Part shown: in pieces, positions 7,347 through 15,861 of the stretch
Layout of the letters: every line of letters begins with the position of its first letter
Numbering within the stretch: the stretch's first letter is position 1
Assembly (NCBI RefSeq): GCF_029906645.1
Contig: NZ_JARYGZ010000001.1
Location: forward strand, 2,227,208 to 2,291,207
Direction of reading: 5' to 3'
DNA: 64,000 nt
Source of the DNA: Sphingomonas oryzagri
Lineage (GTDB): Bacteria > Pseudomonadota > Alphaproteobacteria > Sphingomonadales > Sphingomonadaceae
Program-made: the position numbers and the translations under genes
Notes under the pieces: model-generated
What the model was told of the DNA's origin: nothing
The model's database searches: none
The model's input: only the letters and a program-made list of their open reading frames with translations

Positions 7347-8629
7347 GCCGCATGCTGCATCGGACAGGCGTGGTATCGGCGCGCGTCCATATTGTCCTGA
7401 TCGTCGCCGTCACCTTCTTCGCGTTGCTGGTGTCGGCGGGTCTGCGAGCCACGCCGGGCGTCCTGATGATGCCGCTCCAGCTCAACTTCGGCTGGGACCG
7501 GGCGACAATCTCCTTCGCCGCTGCGATCGGCATCTTTTTGTACGGTCTCGTCGGTCCTTTCGCGGCGGCGCTCATGATGTCCTTCGGCATCCGAAGGACG
7601 ATGCTGGCTGGCCTGATGCTGATGGCGATATCGACCTTCGCCAGCCTCTGGATGCGCGTTCCCTGGCAATATGTGCTGAGCTGGGGCGTGATGTCCGGCA
7701 TCGGCAGCGGGGCGGTCGCTTCCGTGCTGGGCGCGGCCGTGGTCAATCGCTGGTTTGCCACGCGGCAGGGACTCATCATGGGGCTGCTCAGCGCCAGCAC
7801 GGCAACGGGATCGCTGATCTTCCTGCCATTCCTAGCCTGGCTGTCAAATCAGGGGGCTTGGCGGCCAGTCGTCATGGCCGTGAGCCTCGCCTGCCTCATC
7901 CTTGTGCCGATCGTCGCGCTGGTGCTGCCGGAGCATCCCGGCGATATCGGCACGCGCCGGTTCGGGGAGCGGCCAGACAGCGCGCCAGCGGCTCCGCCAA
8001 AGCAGGCGCGCACGGCCGGTCTCGCAATCAGCGTGCTGGTCAGTGCCGCCCGCCGGCCGGTCTTCTGGCTGCTGTTCGGCACCTTCTTCGTCTGCGGGCT
8101 GACGACCAACGGCCTCGTCGGCACCCACATGATCGCATTCTGCGGCGATCATGGTGTTGCGCCCGTGGCGGCCGCCGGTCTGCTTTCGACCATGGGCTTC
8201 TTCGACCTATTCGGCACCACCGCGTCGGGATGGCTGACCGACCGCTACAATCCGCGCGTGCTTCTCACCGTCTATTATGGGCTGCGCGGTCTCTCACTGA
8301 TGGCGCTGCCCTTCCTTAGCTTCGACACGATGAGCCTCGGCGTCTTCGCGGTCTTCTACGGGCTCGACTGGATCGCCACGGTGCCGCCCACGGTGAAGCT
8401 GGCGAACGAGGCGTTCGGGGAGCAGGAAGCGCCTATTGTGTTCGGCTGGATCCAGACCGGGCATCAACTTGGCGCAGCCTTTGCTGCCTTCGGCGCCGGC
8501 GTCATCCGCGAGCAGAGCGGAACCTATCTGCCCGCTTTCCTGGCGGCCGGTGCGATGGGCGTGATTGCTGCTGGCGTGCTGCTTCTAAGCCTGTGGCAGC
8601 GTCAGGCGCCGAAGCTGCAAGCCGCCTGA
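7343..8629 (+). CDS. MFS transporter
   Basis: 428 residues, about twelve hydrophobic segments. It has the MFS loop 2-3 pattern around GIRRTMLAGLM and the repeated motif GWLTDRYNPRVLL in the second half. The VVNRWFATRQGLIMGLLSAS segment is typical of the oxalate/formate-like and monocarboxylate-like MFS group, so an organic acid is a possible substrate (inference). The start is fixed by the ATGA overlap with the MarR gene. The ketopantoate-reductase-like gene follows 20 bases later, probably in the same transcript. Confidence 0.9.
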   Translation: MSRMLHRTGVVSARVHIVLIVAVTFFALLVSAGLRATPGVLMMPLQLNFGWDRATISFAAAIGIFLYGLVGPFAAALMMSFGIRRTMLAGLMLMAISTFASLWMRVPWQYVLSWGVMSGIGSGAVASVLGAAVVNRWFATRQGLIMGLLSASTATGSLIFLPFLAWLSNQGAWRPVVMAVSLACLILVPIVALVLPEHPGDIGTRRFGERPDSAPAAPPKQARTAGLAISVLVSAARRPVFWLLFGTFFVCGLTTNGLVGTHMIAFCGDHGVAPVAAAGLLSTMGFFDLFGTTASGWLTDRYNPRVLLTVYYGLRGLSLMALPFLSFDTMSLGVFAVFYGLDWIATVPPTVKLANEAFGEQEAPIVFGWIQTGHQLGAAFAAFGAGVIREQSGTYLPAFLAAGAMGVIAAGVLLLSLWQRQAPKLQAA

Positions 8630-8648
8630 CCCCATTCTGAGGAGACGA

Positions 8649-9638
8649 GTGTTGCGCATCCTAGTCGTCGGAGCTGGCGCCGTTGGCGGTTATTTCGGAG
8701 GGCTCTGGTCGGCCGCAGGTTGCGATATCACGTTTCTCGCTCGTGAAGCGCGCCGAGTTGCGATTGCCCAATCCGGTCTGACCCTCGTGCGGGAAGGCCG
8801 GGAAATACGGACCCGGCCGCAGGCCATCATCGCAGCCGACATCCGCTCACCCTTTGACATCGTCTTTCTCGCCGTGCCGGGCCATGCCGTGGTCGACGCC
8901 ATCGCGGAGATCCGCCCCGCGATCGGGCCGGGGAGCGTCATCATCTCGTCCTTGAACGGCGTGCGCCATTTCGACGCTCTGCGGGAAGCTTATGGAGCCG
9001 ACGTGGTCCTCGGCAGCGTCGTCAAATGTGTCACCACGCTCGACGATATGGGGCGGGTCGTCGAGCTGGCTCCCGTCGCCGAGATCGCGATCGGCGCTTG
9101 GACGGGCGATACCAGCCAGCGTCTGGAGGCGGTCCGGTCTTGCCTCGCCATAGAGGGCCTGACGGTCAGGGTTTCCCCGATCATCCATGAAGAGATTGCT
9201 GAAAAATGGCTGATGATGGTCGCGCTCGGCGCGGCGAACAGCCTGATGGGTGGCAATGTCGGAGAGATCAACGCGGATCCCTACGGCGCCTGGGCTATCC
9301 AGGAAATGCTCAAGGAAGCGCACTGGGCGCTGGTCGAAATCGACATGTCCCCGCGACCGGCTGCGCTTGATACCTTGCAGCGGATGCTGCCGCCGGACCG
9401 ATCCGATACCGAGCGCGACCCGTTGAAGACATTACATGGATGCACGCCCTTTTTCGGCGAGCTCGATCAGCCTCGGGGCGGCTTTGTCCGGCAGCGGGAT
9501 CGAGGACAGATGGAACAGTTCTGCATCCTCCAGAAGCCGGCGCGCCTGTTCAATCACCTGCTCCGACTCTCCATCCATATCCGGTCACTCCTCGACACGA
9601 ATGCCAGCCATCAGCCTGGACGCGTTACCGAAGGGTGA
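8649..9638 (+). CDS. 2-dehydropantoate 2-reductase family protein, abnormal C-terminus
   Basis: 329 residues from GTG 8649, with GGAGACGAG just upstream. Residues 1-235 match the ApbA/PanE family: dinucleotide motif GAGAVGGYFGG at ~7-17, 'GSVIISSLNGVRHFDALREA', and the Lys-containing EEIAEKWLMMVALGAANSL with the expected catalytic Lys. After about 9340 the sequence no longer resembles the family C-terminal domain. The last ~70 residues are read through DNA that also encodes a small minus-strand frame. The protein looks like a 3'-truncated reductase with foreign sequence, so activity is doubtful. Confidence 0.7.
   Translation: MLRILVVGAGAVGGYFGGLWSAAGCDITFLAREARRVAIAQSGLTLVREGREIRTRPQAIIAADIRSPFDIVFLAVPGHAVVDAIAEIRPAIGPGSVIISSLNGVRHFDALREAYGADVVLGSVVKCVTTLDDMGRVVELAPVAEIAIGAWTGDTSQRLEAVRSCLAIEGLTVRVSPIIHEEIAEKWLMMVALGAANSLMGGNVGEINADPYGAWAIQEMLKEAHWALVEIDMSPRPAALDTLQRMLPPDRSDTERDPLKTLHGCTPFFGELDQPRGGFVRQRDRGQMEQFCILQKPARLFNHLLRLSIHIRSLLDTNASHQPGRVTEG
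9432..9578 (-). CDS. 48-residue helical protein
   Basis: A short minus-strand frame, MDGESEQVIEQARRLLEDAE onward, predicted to be two amphipathic helices joined by a SSIPLP turn. GAGGAG lies eight bases before the ATG at 9578, one of the better ribosome sites in the region. It is antisense to the aberrant tail of the reductase gene, which suggests that tail is not the native coding sense. The family is not recognised. Confidence 0.4.
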   Translation of the reverse strand: MDGESEQVIEQARRLLEDAELFHLSSIPLPDKAAPRLIELAEKGRASM

Positions 9639-10066
9639 CCTCCGCCCGCCTCCCTATGCCTGCGATTCGCGCCGACAACCGAAGCAGAGGCGGAGCCGTC
9701 GCTCACAGGTGCTTCGACCCGAAATGGATCTAATAGCGGCATATTGCCTGGTTCCCGCTCTAATTCGCGCAGAACAGCGCGACTCACTGGTCTCGAACCC
9801 CAGCAGCGCCACCAGTCGAGGTGGTATCTCCCGCCGTCTTCTCGCCACGTATCGGCGTGTCTCGTCATGATTTGTTAGGCTGCTGGAACGACTTCCATTA
9901 CAACGCAATGACAGGGGCTCGTCGCCGGTGGACAGGGTTCAGGGATCACCGGCGCGGGCGAGTAAAAGGGCGTGCGCTATGATCGGCCACCATCGGGGGC
10001 CATCGTGGCTTCTCGTGCGCGAGGATGCCTGTCACAGGCGTCCGCCAGCAGCCACGGGGAGCTGAC
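9639..10066. other. 428-base stretch without a convincing gene
   Basis: Open frames here overlap one another and none has a good start or a recognisable product. A GGGTTCGAGACC-like motif on the minus strand near 9790-9805 resembles a tRNA T-arm, but no acceptor or anticodon arms can be paired with it. It probably holds the promoter of the LuxR-type cassette and decayed sequence. Confidence 0.5.
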
Positions 10067-10636
10067 ATGGACCTCCCCTTCCATCTGCTGACGGACAGTG
10101 AGCGTGAATGTCTGAGGCTCGTCCATCAGGGGCATAGCTCGAAGGCGATCGCGGCCCGACGGAGCGTTCGATCAGATCGCATCGACAAGATCATCAATTC
10201 CGCCCGCGCGAAGCTAGGCGGCCTACCGCGACGGGTGGCTGCGCGCCTGCTGGTGGAGTTCGAAGCGCGCAACGAACAGGCTGTTCCGGCCGCCTCCGAT
10301 GCGATCGAGCCACTGACCCAATCGTTGGGCGCCCATCGTTTGGGCGTTTATCCCGGGCTGCCGAACCCTGCAGACACTGTTCCCGCAACGCCGAGCCGGG
10401 AGATGGCGAACGACAGGGCGGACACGGATCGACGGCACGAACCGGATCGATCCTCGTTCGCACAGACCCTGTCGTCGCTCATCCTCCAGGCAGGCTTGGT
10501 GGGGAGCGGACGCAATGACGTAGCCAGGATGCCATCGATGGCGATGATAGCGTTCATCGCCGCAGCCGCGGCCTGCACGGTGGGAGCGGCTTTATCCCTG
10601 CTCTTCGTGCTCGACCATATCGCGGCGGGACACTGA
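10067..10636 (+). CDS. LuxR-type HTH protein with C-terminal membrane helix (cassette A1)
   Basis: 189 residues. Residues ~5-60 are a GerE/LuxR-type helix-turn-helix (LTDSERECLRLVHQGHSSKA, then IDKIINSARAKLGG). A Pro/Ala/Asp-rich linker follows, and a single hydrophobic helix near residues 160-182 (AMIAFIAAAAACTVGAALSL) precedes the end. A membrane-tethered DNA-binding protein is implied. GGGGAG lies before ATG 10067. It matches the gene at 13842-14381 in length, layout and neighbours. Confidence 0.8.
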   Translation: MDLPFHLLTDSERECLRLVHQGHSSKAIAARRSVRSDRIDKIINSARAKLGGLPRRVAARLLVEFEARNEQAVPAASDAIEPLTQSLGAHRLGVYPGLPNPADTVPATPSREMANDRADTDRRHEPDRSSFAQTLSSLILQAGLVGSGRNDVARMPSMAMIAFIAAAAACTVGAALSLLFVLDHIAAGH

Positions 10637-10696
10637 GCATCATTGCAGACTCGAAAAAGGGAACCGCGCTCCGTCATAAGGACGCGGGTAGAAATC

Positions 10697-11047
10697 ATGC
10701 GCGCCAAGAGGATCGAAATCGCGACGTCGGTCGCAACCCGGCTGTTCGCGGCCGAACAGGCGATCAACGTCGCGGCCACCCGCATCGCCGAGCTCAACGC
10801 CGTCATGCCGATGGCCAGCATCGAGGCGAGGATCGCGCCCGAAATTGGTCAGGACGCTTTCGAGAGCAGCATCGACGCGCTGTCGCTGGTCGCGCGGGCG
10901 CGCGAGCAGATCGTGGTCACCCACAGGCGTTTGCGCACCGCCGGCGACGAGATGGGGCTCCAGACCGTGAGCTTCGGCGACTCCGCCAAGCCGCCGAGCG
11001 CCCAGGCGGCAGCACCCAGCCCGACGCCGCTGCGGATCGCCTCCTGA
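10697..11047 (+). CDS. small helical protein (cassette A2)
   Basis: About 116 residues, nearly all helical: TRLFAAEQAINVAATRIAEL, then 'SIDALSLVARAREQIVVTHR', then GLQTVSFGD and a short disordered tail. The corresponding protein of the second cassette (14412-14810) shares the layout: a helix ending ..AAYRHSVEAHRHL, then GLKVVSWGD and a disordered tail. TTG 10643 is an alternative start without a ribosome site. Function unknown. Confidence 0.65.
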   Translation: MRAKRIEIATSVATRLFAAEQAINVAATRIAELNAVMPMASIEARIAPEIGQDAFESSIDALSLVARAREQIVVTHRRLRTAGDEMGLQTVSFGDSAKPPSAQAAAPSPTPLRIAS

Positions 11048-11084
11048 ACAAGGATCGATACCCGAGACGAGTAGGCAGAAGTTG

Positions 11085-11570
11085 ATGCCGCGCCAGGACT
11101 ATTTCGACATCCTGATCGTGATCGTGAGCCTCTTCGCGCTCTTCCGCGGTGGGCCACCGGAACGCATGTGCGCGATCGCCTTCGCGGTCGCGGACCTGCT
11201 GACGATCGCGGCACTGCCCGCGCAGGCTCTCCGATGGCATCACGAAGAACCGGGAGTTCTCGTCGTCGATATGGCATTGCTGGCTTTCCTCGTCTGGCTC
11301 TCATTGCGCAGCAGCCGGTGGTGGCCACTCGTTCTAGCCGGCATGCAGCTAGACACGGTCGTCGTGCACAGCGTCCGCCTCGTGGCCCCGGATACGCTCC
11401 CGATCGCCTATCTCAACGGGACGGCGCTCTGGTCCTATCCGATGGTGCTGCTCCTCGCGGCCGGCACCTGGCGGCACCGATGCAGGCTTTCGGCTTATGG
11501 CGAGGATCGAGCCTGGAAGCGGGATGCGGCGGGCATCGGCAAGCGGGACCAGAACCGGTCCACGATCTGA
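11085..11570 (+). CDS. four-helix membrane protein (cassette A3)
   Basis: 161 residues with four hydrophobic segments and a charged C-terminal tail. Recognisable pieces are FDILIVIVSLFALF, VVDMALLAFLVWLSLRSS, WWPLVLAGMQLDTVV and LNGTALWSYPMVLLLAAGTW. The same layout, with VASTALWSWLMMLTLIQATG at the matching place, occurs in the second cassette at 14852-15295. The family is not known to me. Being next to a membrane-tethered HTH protein suggests a sensor or anchor partner (inference). Confidence 0.7.
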   Translation: MPRQDYFDILIVIVSLFALFRGGPPERMCAIAFAVADLLTIAALPAQALRWHHEEPGVLVVDMALLAFLVWLSLRSSRWWPLVLAGMQLDTVVVHSVRLVAPDTLPIAYLNGTALWSYPMVLLLAAGTWRHRCRLSAYGEDRAWKRDAAGIGKRDQNRSTI

Positions 11571-11621
11571 CCTCTCCTCTCGCGAGCACCGTCACATCCT
11601 CACTCGAAGGACAGATGATCG

Positions 11622-12038
11622 ATGGAAAATCGACAAAATGCGCGCCAGCCGGAGCCGTTGCGAGGCGAAGCCAGGCCAGCGGCTACGCAGGCGCAGGCAT
11701 CGTCACGGATTGCGGCGTGCCGCGACATGTTGGAACGAGGACAGATCGTCGAACGGGTAATGGGCCAGACGGTCGCGCCGGACGCCGAGCTCGCGATGCT
11801 CCTATATATCTACCTCGCCGAGGCAGGCGGACGAGAGCCCTATCTCTGGGAGGTCTGTACTGCGACGAGCACCCCCATCTCCACGGCGCACCGAAAGCTA
11901 GGCCGTCTGACGGAACAGTCGCTCCTCGCCCGAACGATGATCGCGACCGATAGGCGGCGCATCGGACTACGGCTGACGCCAAAGGCGCAGGAATTGGTCG
12001 ACCGGCTGCTCGACCGCATAGTCGATCACGGTCCCTGA
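11622..12038 (+). CDS. winged-helix (MarR-like) DNA-binding protein (cassette A4)
   Basis: 138 residues. A disordered N-terminus of ~30 residues is followed by a winged helix: AELAMLLYIYLAEAGGREPY, then STPISTAHRKLGRLTEQSLL as recognition helix, then a basic wing ATDRRRIGLRLTPKAQELVD. AAGGACAG upstream supports ATG 11622. The gene at 15861-16367 is its counterpart in the second cassette. It is probably a transcription regulator acting with the LuxR-type protein. Confidence 0.75.
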   Translation: MENRQNARQPEPLRGEARPAATQAQASSRIAACRDMLERGQIVERVMGQTVAPDAELAMLLYIYLAEAGGREPYLWEVCTATSTPISTAHRKLGRLTEQSLLARTMIATDRRRIGLRLTPKAQELVDRLLDRIVDHGP

Positions 12039-12241
12039 TCGTGGACGTCCTCGCAATTGCAAACGGGCCGTGAACCGTCGAGGCCGCGAGACTGGGGCAG
12101 ACCTCTCGACGGTTCCAGCCCGACATTTCACCCTACCCCGCAAGCGGAGCGAGCGCATGCGTTCCCGATGATCAGCGGTTCGCCCGACATCATCCGGCCG
12201 CGAACGAGAAGCCCGCTCCAACGGCCTAGCGGCTCCCGATT

Positions 12242-12806
12242 TTACGACAGCATACTCCGGGATGCTCTCCAGAACGCCCTTCTGCCCGAGTCATATGTAT
12301 GGCACTGACCGGCGAACGCGCCGCCTTTCCCATCCCGGGCGACGGAGCCGCTGCGCCGGTCGATCCGCACCTCCGGTTGGTTCGCATAGTTGATTTTGGC
12401 CATGCCGGTGACCGCATCGTCGGCTACCATCAGATCTTGAACTCAAACCAGCCGTCATCGCCACCATGAAGCGGTGGCAGGAAACGGCGGGGCATGCGCA
12501 CCTCTCCGGTCTGCCATTCCATGTCGATATCCATTGGCTCGCCGAACGGGTCGAGCTGCGAGTTCCCGCCGATGACGCTGACCGCGTGATGTCTCCCGAA
12601 CGCCGTTCCCCGGGAAAAGCCAATGACGTCACGCTCTTCAGTCCCATGACAGTTGAGCCGCAATGCGTTCACCGATTCCTGCGCTGAGGGCGGGGTCACC
12701 GTCTCGGCCGGTGCTAGGAGCTCTGGCAATGAGGGCCCAGCCGGGGACCATCCTGCGCCGGCGCGGGCCATGCAAAGCATCCGAGCACGACCAAAGATGT
12801 TTTCAT
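12242..12806 (-). pseudogene. secreted hypothetical protein, two frameshifts
   Basis: ATG 12806 has an excellent GGGAGGAG site and begins a signal peptide (MKTSLVVLGCFAWPAPAQ) whose frame soon stops. A second frame carries the mature part: LLAPAETVTPPSAQESVNAL, NCHGTEERDVIGFSRG, FLPPLHGGDDGWFEFKI. This stops with TGA near 12433. Directly after it the third frame continues MVADDAVTGMAKINYANQPE, VRIDRRSGSVARDGKGG. Read together they form one ~180-residue exported protein of a type common in sphingomonads with no known role. Two single-base lesions, near 12740-12790 and near 12432, break it, unless they are sequencing errors. Confidence 0.65.
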
Positions 12807-12904
12807 GCCGCTCCTCCCGCGCGGTTCTCTGTCTCCCGCATGCAAGGCAATCGCCCCGCGACAAAGCAATGGTCGGCGTGGTCGAACGAACCGCGCCCCG
12901 GCGG

Positions 12905-13165
12905 TCAATTGCAGGGAAGCAGGGGCACCAGCTTTTGCAACGTCGACGCATTCAGGAACCCGACCGCGACGGGCCTGCCGTTCAAGGTCGTCATGAACAT
13001 CTCGTGCATCCCGACGCCATAGCCCCATCGAGCATCGACGGGCAGGTTCCGGAAGTACTCCAGCGCCTCGCGAAGCCTCATCGCGCGGCGATTGACGATC
13101 ATGCCCGGCCCGGCCTCGAACATTTCGACCGAATGGTCCCACGGGATTGAGCCGATATCGAACAT
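12905..13165 (-). CDS. hypothetical protein, 86 residues
   Basis: A compact protein: FDIGSIPWDHSVEMFEAGPG, MIVNRRAMRLREALEYFRNL, WGYGVGMHEMFMTTLNGRPV, then FLNASTLQKLVPLLPCN. The regular helix-strand pattern and consistent codon use suggest a real gene, but the ribosome site is weak. The ATATCGG and CGATATCGG half-sites flanking ATG 13165 form an inverted repeat that could be an operator. Family unknown. Confidence 0.55.
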   Translation of the reverse strand: MFDIGSIPWDHSVEMFEAGPGMIVNRRAMRLREALEYFRNLPVDARWGYGVGMHEMFMTTLNGRPVAVGFLNASTLQKLVPLLPCN

Positions 13166-13253
13166 AGTTTATCCGATATGGATACGATTTTGTGGGAGTG
13201 TCCATCGAGAGCGTTCTGCGAGCCGCTCCGGAGCCTGTATCGCTCGCCGTCCT

Positions 13254-13760
13254 ATGAAAGAAGATACCACAGGGATATATGCGATCGCGACGGCGATGTT
13301 CAGGGCCGGGCTGACGAGCGCGCGCGGCGGCTCAAGCCCGGACCAGCTCGATCCCGAGATGCTGAGACAGGCCGCGATCTTCGTCTTGGGCACGGTGCTG
13401 GAGGCGACGCCAGGGATCACGACGCGCCGGAGCATGCGAGAGGCCTCCGAGCAGGCCGGGCGCGAAATCTGGTATCACCTGGTCGCACTTCGAGAGCGTA
13501 GCGACGCTGGAGAGCCGCGCGCCTGGTCGCCGACCAACAACGATGGCAGCGATAGCGTCGAGGAGCGGGAGGACCGGATGGACGAGGCCGATTACCGCCA
13601 CTGCCTGCATTACCTCGCCATGGCCGAGCGCTGCATGGTCGAGGGCGCCGACGGGTGGCATCTCGCAAGGCTATCGATGGTGATCGAATGCCTGAAGGAG
13701 GCCTATGACGCTCGGCCATTGACGACCGTGCCGGCCGATACCGCGATCCGACTGCCGTAA
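13254..13760 (+). CDS. hypothetical protein, helical, 168 residues
   Basis: Pieces are TGIYAIATAMFRAGLTSARG, EMLRQAAIFVLGTVLEATPG and DEADYRHCLHYLAMAERCMV, separated by an acidic disordered segment around residues 95-115. The reading frame is open upstream to 13092, but ATG 13254 fits the first structured segment. No family is recognised. It precedes the second LuxR-type cassette. Confidence 0.55.
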   Translation: MKEDTTGIYAIATAMFRAGLTSARGGSSPDQLDPEMLRQAAIFVLGTVLEATPGITTRRSMREASEQAGREIWYHLVALRERSDAGEPRAWSPTNNDGSDSVEEREDRMDEADYRHCLHYLAMAERCMVEGADGWHLARLSMVIECLKEAYDARPLTTVPADTAIRLP

Positions 13761-13841
13761 TTCTTCCTTCTCCGCCTTCCGTTGACTTTCGACCATCGTT
13801 CTGTTGTCCGAATCGACGCGGAGATTATGGCTGGGGAGCCC

Positions 13842-14381
13842 ATGGACAGCGAACATCTCGACAGGCTGACAGATCGTCAGAAGCAATGCCTGCGCCTCGT
13901 GCGCGCGGGCTATGTCAGCAAGGAAATCGCGGTGCGGATCGGCGCGTCCCCGGACGTCGTCGACAAGGTGATCAAGCTCGCCATGGCTAGGATCGGCGCC
14001 GGCAATCGCCGGGAAGCAGCGAGAATGCTGGATGATCATGAGGCCGGATGCGCGGTCCGGCGATCGGACGTCCGATCACCGGACCTTCCGGATGATGACG
14101 GTACAGGCGAGATGGGCCCGCCGCCCTCACCGGTGGCGACACCGCCAGCGGTGGCCGAGGATCGGGCAATCTTCGTCCCGGATTTGGGAGCTGCTCCCCG
14201 GCCAGCGCATTCTGAAATGCGAGAGGCGAAAGAGAGGCGTTCTATCAGGGATACCGTCAACCGGGTGTTCCAGCGGGTCGTTCAGATCGCGGGCATTCTC
14301 CTCATGGTGCTTGCGCTCGCCGGCTTGCTCTCGGTTGCCTATCATCGCTGGGAAGACGCACATCATATCCGCCCTCGCTGA
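13842..14381 (+). CDS. LuxR-type HTH protein with C-terminal membrane helix (cassette B1)
   Basis: 179 residues. HTH at ~5-60 (LTDRQKQCLRLVRAGYVSKE, SPDVVDKVIKLAMARIG), a long Pro/Asp linker, then a hydrophobic helix (IAGILLMVLALAGLLSVAYH) near residues 150-170. It parallels the protein at 10067-10636. GGGGAG lies four bases before ATG 13842, matching the start context of that copy; ATG 13827 is an alternative. A membrane-anchored regulator is implied. Confidence 0.8.
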   Translation: MDSEHLDRLTDRQKQCLRLVRAGYVSKEIAVRIGASPDVVDKVIKLAMARIGAGNRREAARMLDDHEAGCAVRRSDVRSPDLPDDDGTGEMGPPPSPVATPPAVAEDRAIFVPDLGAAPRPAHSEMREAKERRSIRDTVNRVFQRVVQIAGILLMVLALAGLLSVAYHRWEDAHHIRPR

Positions 14382-14411
14382 CTCCGCGGCGTGACCGCGG
14401 TGGGAGGACCG

Positions 14412-14810
14412 ATGACGAGTGTACGGACGAACAATGCCCGCGAGGCAGCAGCGCTACCCGTCGGTGCCAGCATGAACAAGGTTGAGGAGACCATCAATAC
14501 GTCGCTGGTCGAGGCCGGCGAACTGCTCGCCAATATCGGCAAGGCCCGCCTCGACCGCGCGGCTCGCATGCCGCTGTCGGTCGGCATGGCCGCATCGGAA
14601 CAGATCATCCAGGCCGCAGGCGCGTTGACCGCGGCCTACCGCCACTCGGTCGAGGCGCATCGCCATCTTTCCGACGACAAGCAGATGCTCGGACTGAAGG
14701 TCGTCAGCTGGGGCGATTTCACCGACACGTTCACATCGCTCGACGCCCATCGGATCGCGATGGACGCGCCCGGGGAGCCTTCGGAGCAATCGCTGCGCGT
14801 CGTGGCCTGA
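14412..14810 (+). CDS. small helical protein (cassette B2)
   Basis: 132 residues. GGGAGGA five bases before ATG 14412 fixes the start. A helical body (MNKVEETINTSLVEAGELLA, SEQIIQAAGALTAAYRHSVE) is followed by LGLKVVSWGDF and a disordered tail. It corresponds to the protein at 10697-11047. Function unknown. Confidence 0.7.
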   Translation: MTSVRTNNAREAAALPVGASMNKVEETINTSLVEAGELLANIGKARLDRAARMPLSVGMAASEQIIQAAGALTAAYRHSVEAHRHLSDDKQMLGLKVVSWGDFTDTFTSLDAHRIAMDAPGEPSEQSLRVVA

Positions 14811-14851
14811 GCGATATTGACCGGACCGGCCGTTGCTGGTCCGGTCATTCC

Positions 14852-15295
14852 ATGCCGCACGAACTCCACACGCAACTCTTCCTCGTCACGATGCTGTTCG
14901 GATGGGGGCTTGCGCTGACGATCGGCAAGGCTGCCGAGCGGACTGTCACCGGCATCCTGATAGTGGGAGCTTCGCTGTCGATCCTGGCACTGCCGGTGTC
15001 GATGGCCGCCCGGTTCCAGCATCTCGAATGGAGCGCCGCGGCCGTCGATGGCCTGCTCCTCGCAGCCCTCCTCGGCGCCGCCCATCACTTCAAGGCAGGC
15101 TGGATCCTATGGATGACCGCGTTTCAGTTCATGATCATTCTGTCCCATCTCCCGATCCTGTTCCGGCCGCTGATCAGCTCGGAGAGTTATGTCGCCTCGA
15201 CGGCACTCTGGTCGTGGCTGATGATGCTGACGCTGATCCAGGCGACCGGGCGAAACTGGTTGTCCCGCCGCCAAACCGGGATATCGAGATCCTGA
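14852..15295 (+). CDS. four-helix membrane protein (cassette B3)
   Basis: 147 residues with four membrane segments: LFLVTMLFGWGLALTIG, TGILIVGASLSILALPVS, AVDGLLLAALLGAAHHF and WMTAFQFMIILSHLPIL, plus a last partial one in TALWSWLMMLTLIQ. It parallels the protein at 11085-11570. Its 3' end overlaps the proposed start of the RadC/JAB gene by about 80 bases in another frame, which suggests coupling. Confidence 0.7.
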   Translation: MPHELHTQLFLVTMLFGWGLALTIGKAAERTVTGILIVGASLSILALPVSMAARFQHLEWSAAAVDGLLLAALLGAAHHFKAGWILWMTAFQFMIILSHLPILFRPLISSESYVASTALWSWLMMLTLIQATGRNWLSRRQTGISRS

Positions 15296-15861
15296 CGGAC
15301 CTGCTTCGCCCGATCGAAGGCGGCGGCGCGGCCGCCGAGGCCGCTCGCCTGATCGTCCTCCATCGGTCGCTCCCCGCCCTGCTGGCGCGCAGCACCGAAC
15401 TGGCCTCGACGAGCCCGGCCATGGCGCATCTCGCGACCGTGTCCGCTGCCCACCGGTCAGCCGCGCAAAGGCGGCTGAGCGCAGGTCTTGCGATCGGATC
15501 GTCTGCCGCGGCGGCGGAATATCTCATGGGCGAGATGGCGCACCTGCCCGTCGAGCATGTCCGAGTGCTGTTCCTCAACACACGCAACGAGCTCCTCGCC
15601 GACGAGACCGTGACGCGCGGGACGATCGACAACGCACCTTTCTACCCGCGCGAGATATTGCGGCGCGCACTGGAGCTACACGCGGCGTCCGTCATCGCGG
15701 CCCACAATCACCCCTCAGGTGATCCGACGCCCAGCGGCCGGGACCTCGCCGCGACCCGGCAGCTCGTGGCGGCAGGGACCGCGCTCAATCTCACCATCCT
15801 CGACCATCTCATCCTCGCTACATCCGGCTGGGTCAGCCTGCGTGCCGAGGGCCTGGTCTGA
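15214..15861 (+). CDS. RadC/JAB domain protein
   Basis: About 215 residues if it starts at GTG 15214; the true start is uncertain because no ATG with a ribosome site occurs before the conserved region. The C-terminal ~120 residues are a RadC-type JAMM domain with all metal ligands: HNHPSGDPTPSGRD (HxHxxxxxxxSxxD). RadC-type proteins are zinc-binding and common on mobile elements, with an unsettled role linked to recombination. The N-terminal part is helical and lacks the usual RadC helix-hairpin-helix. It is inserted between the third and fourth members of cassette B. Confidence 0.8.
   Translation: MADDADADPGDRAKLVVPPPNRDIEILTDLLRPIEGGGAAAEAARLIVLHRSLPALLARSTELASTSPAMAHLATVSAAHRSAAQRRLSAGLAIGSSAAAAEYLMGEMAHLPVEHVRVLFLNTRNELLADETVTRGTIDNAPFYPREILRRALELHAASVIAAHNHPSGDPTPSGRDLAATRQLVAAGTALNLTILDHLILATSGWVSLRAEGLV

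Noticed and set aside
7208-8152. Minus-strand frames opposite the MarR and MFS genes
   Set aside because: Compositional shadows; the plus-strand genes have conserved motifs and coupled starts.
9760-9830. tRNA-like GGGTTCGAGACC motif on the minus strand
   Set aside because: The T-arm stem has mismatches, and no acceptor, D or anticodon arm can be built around it.
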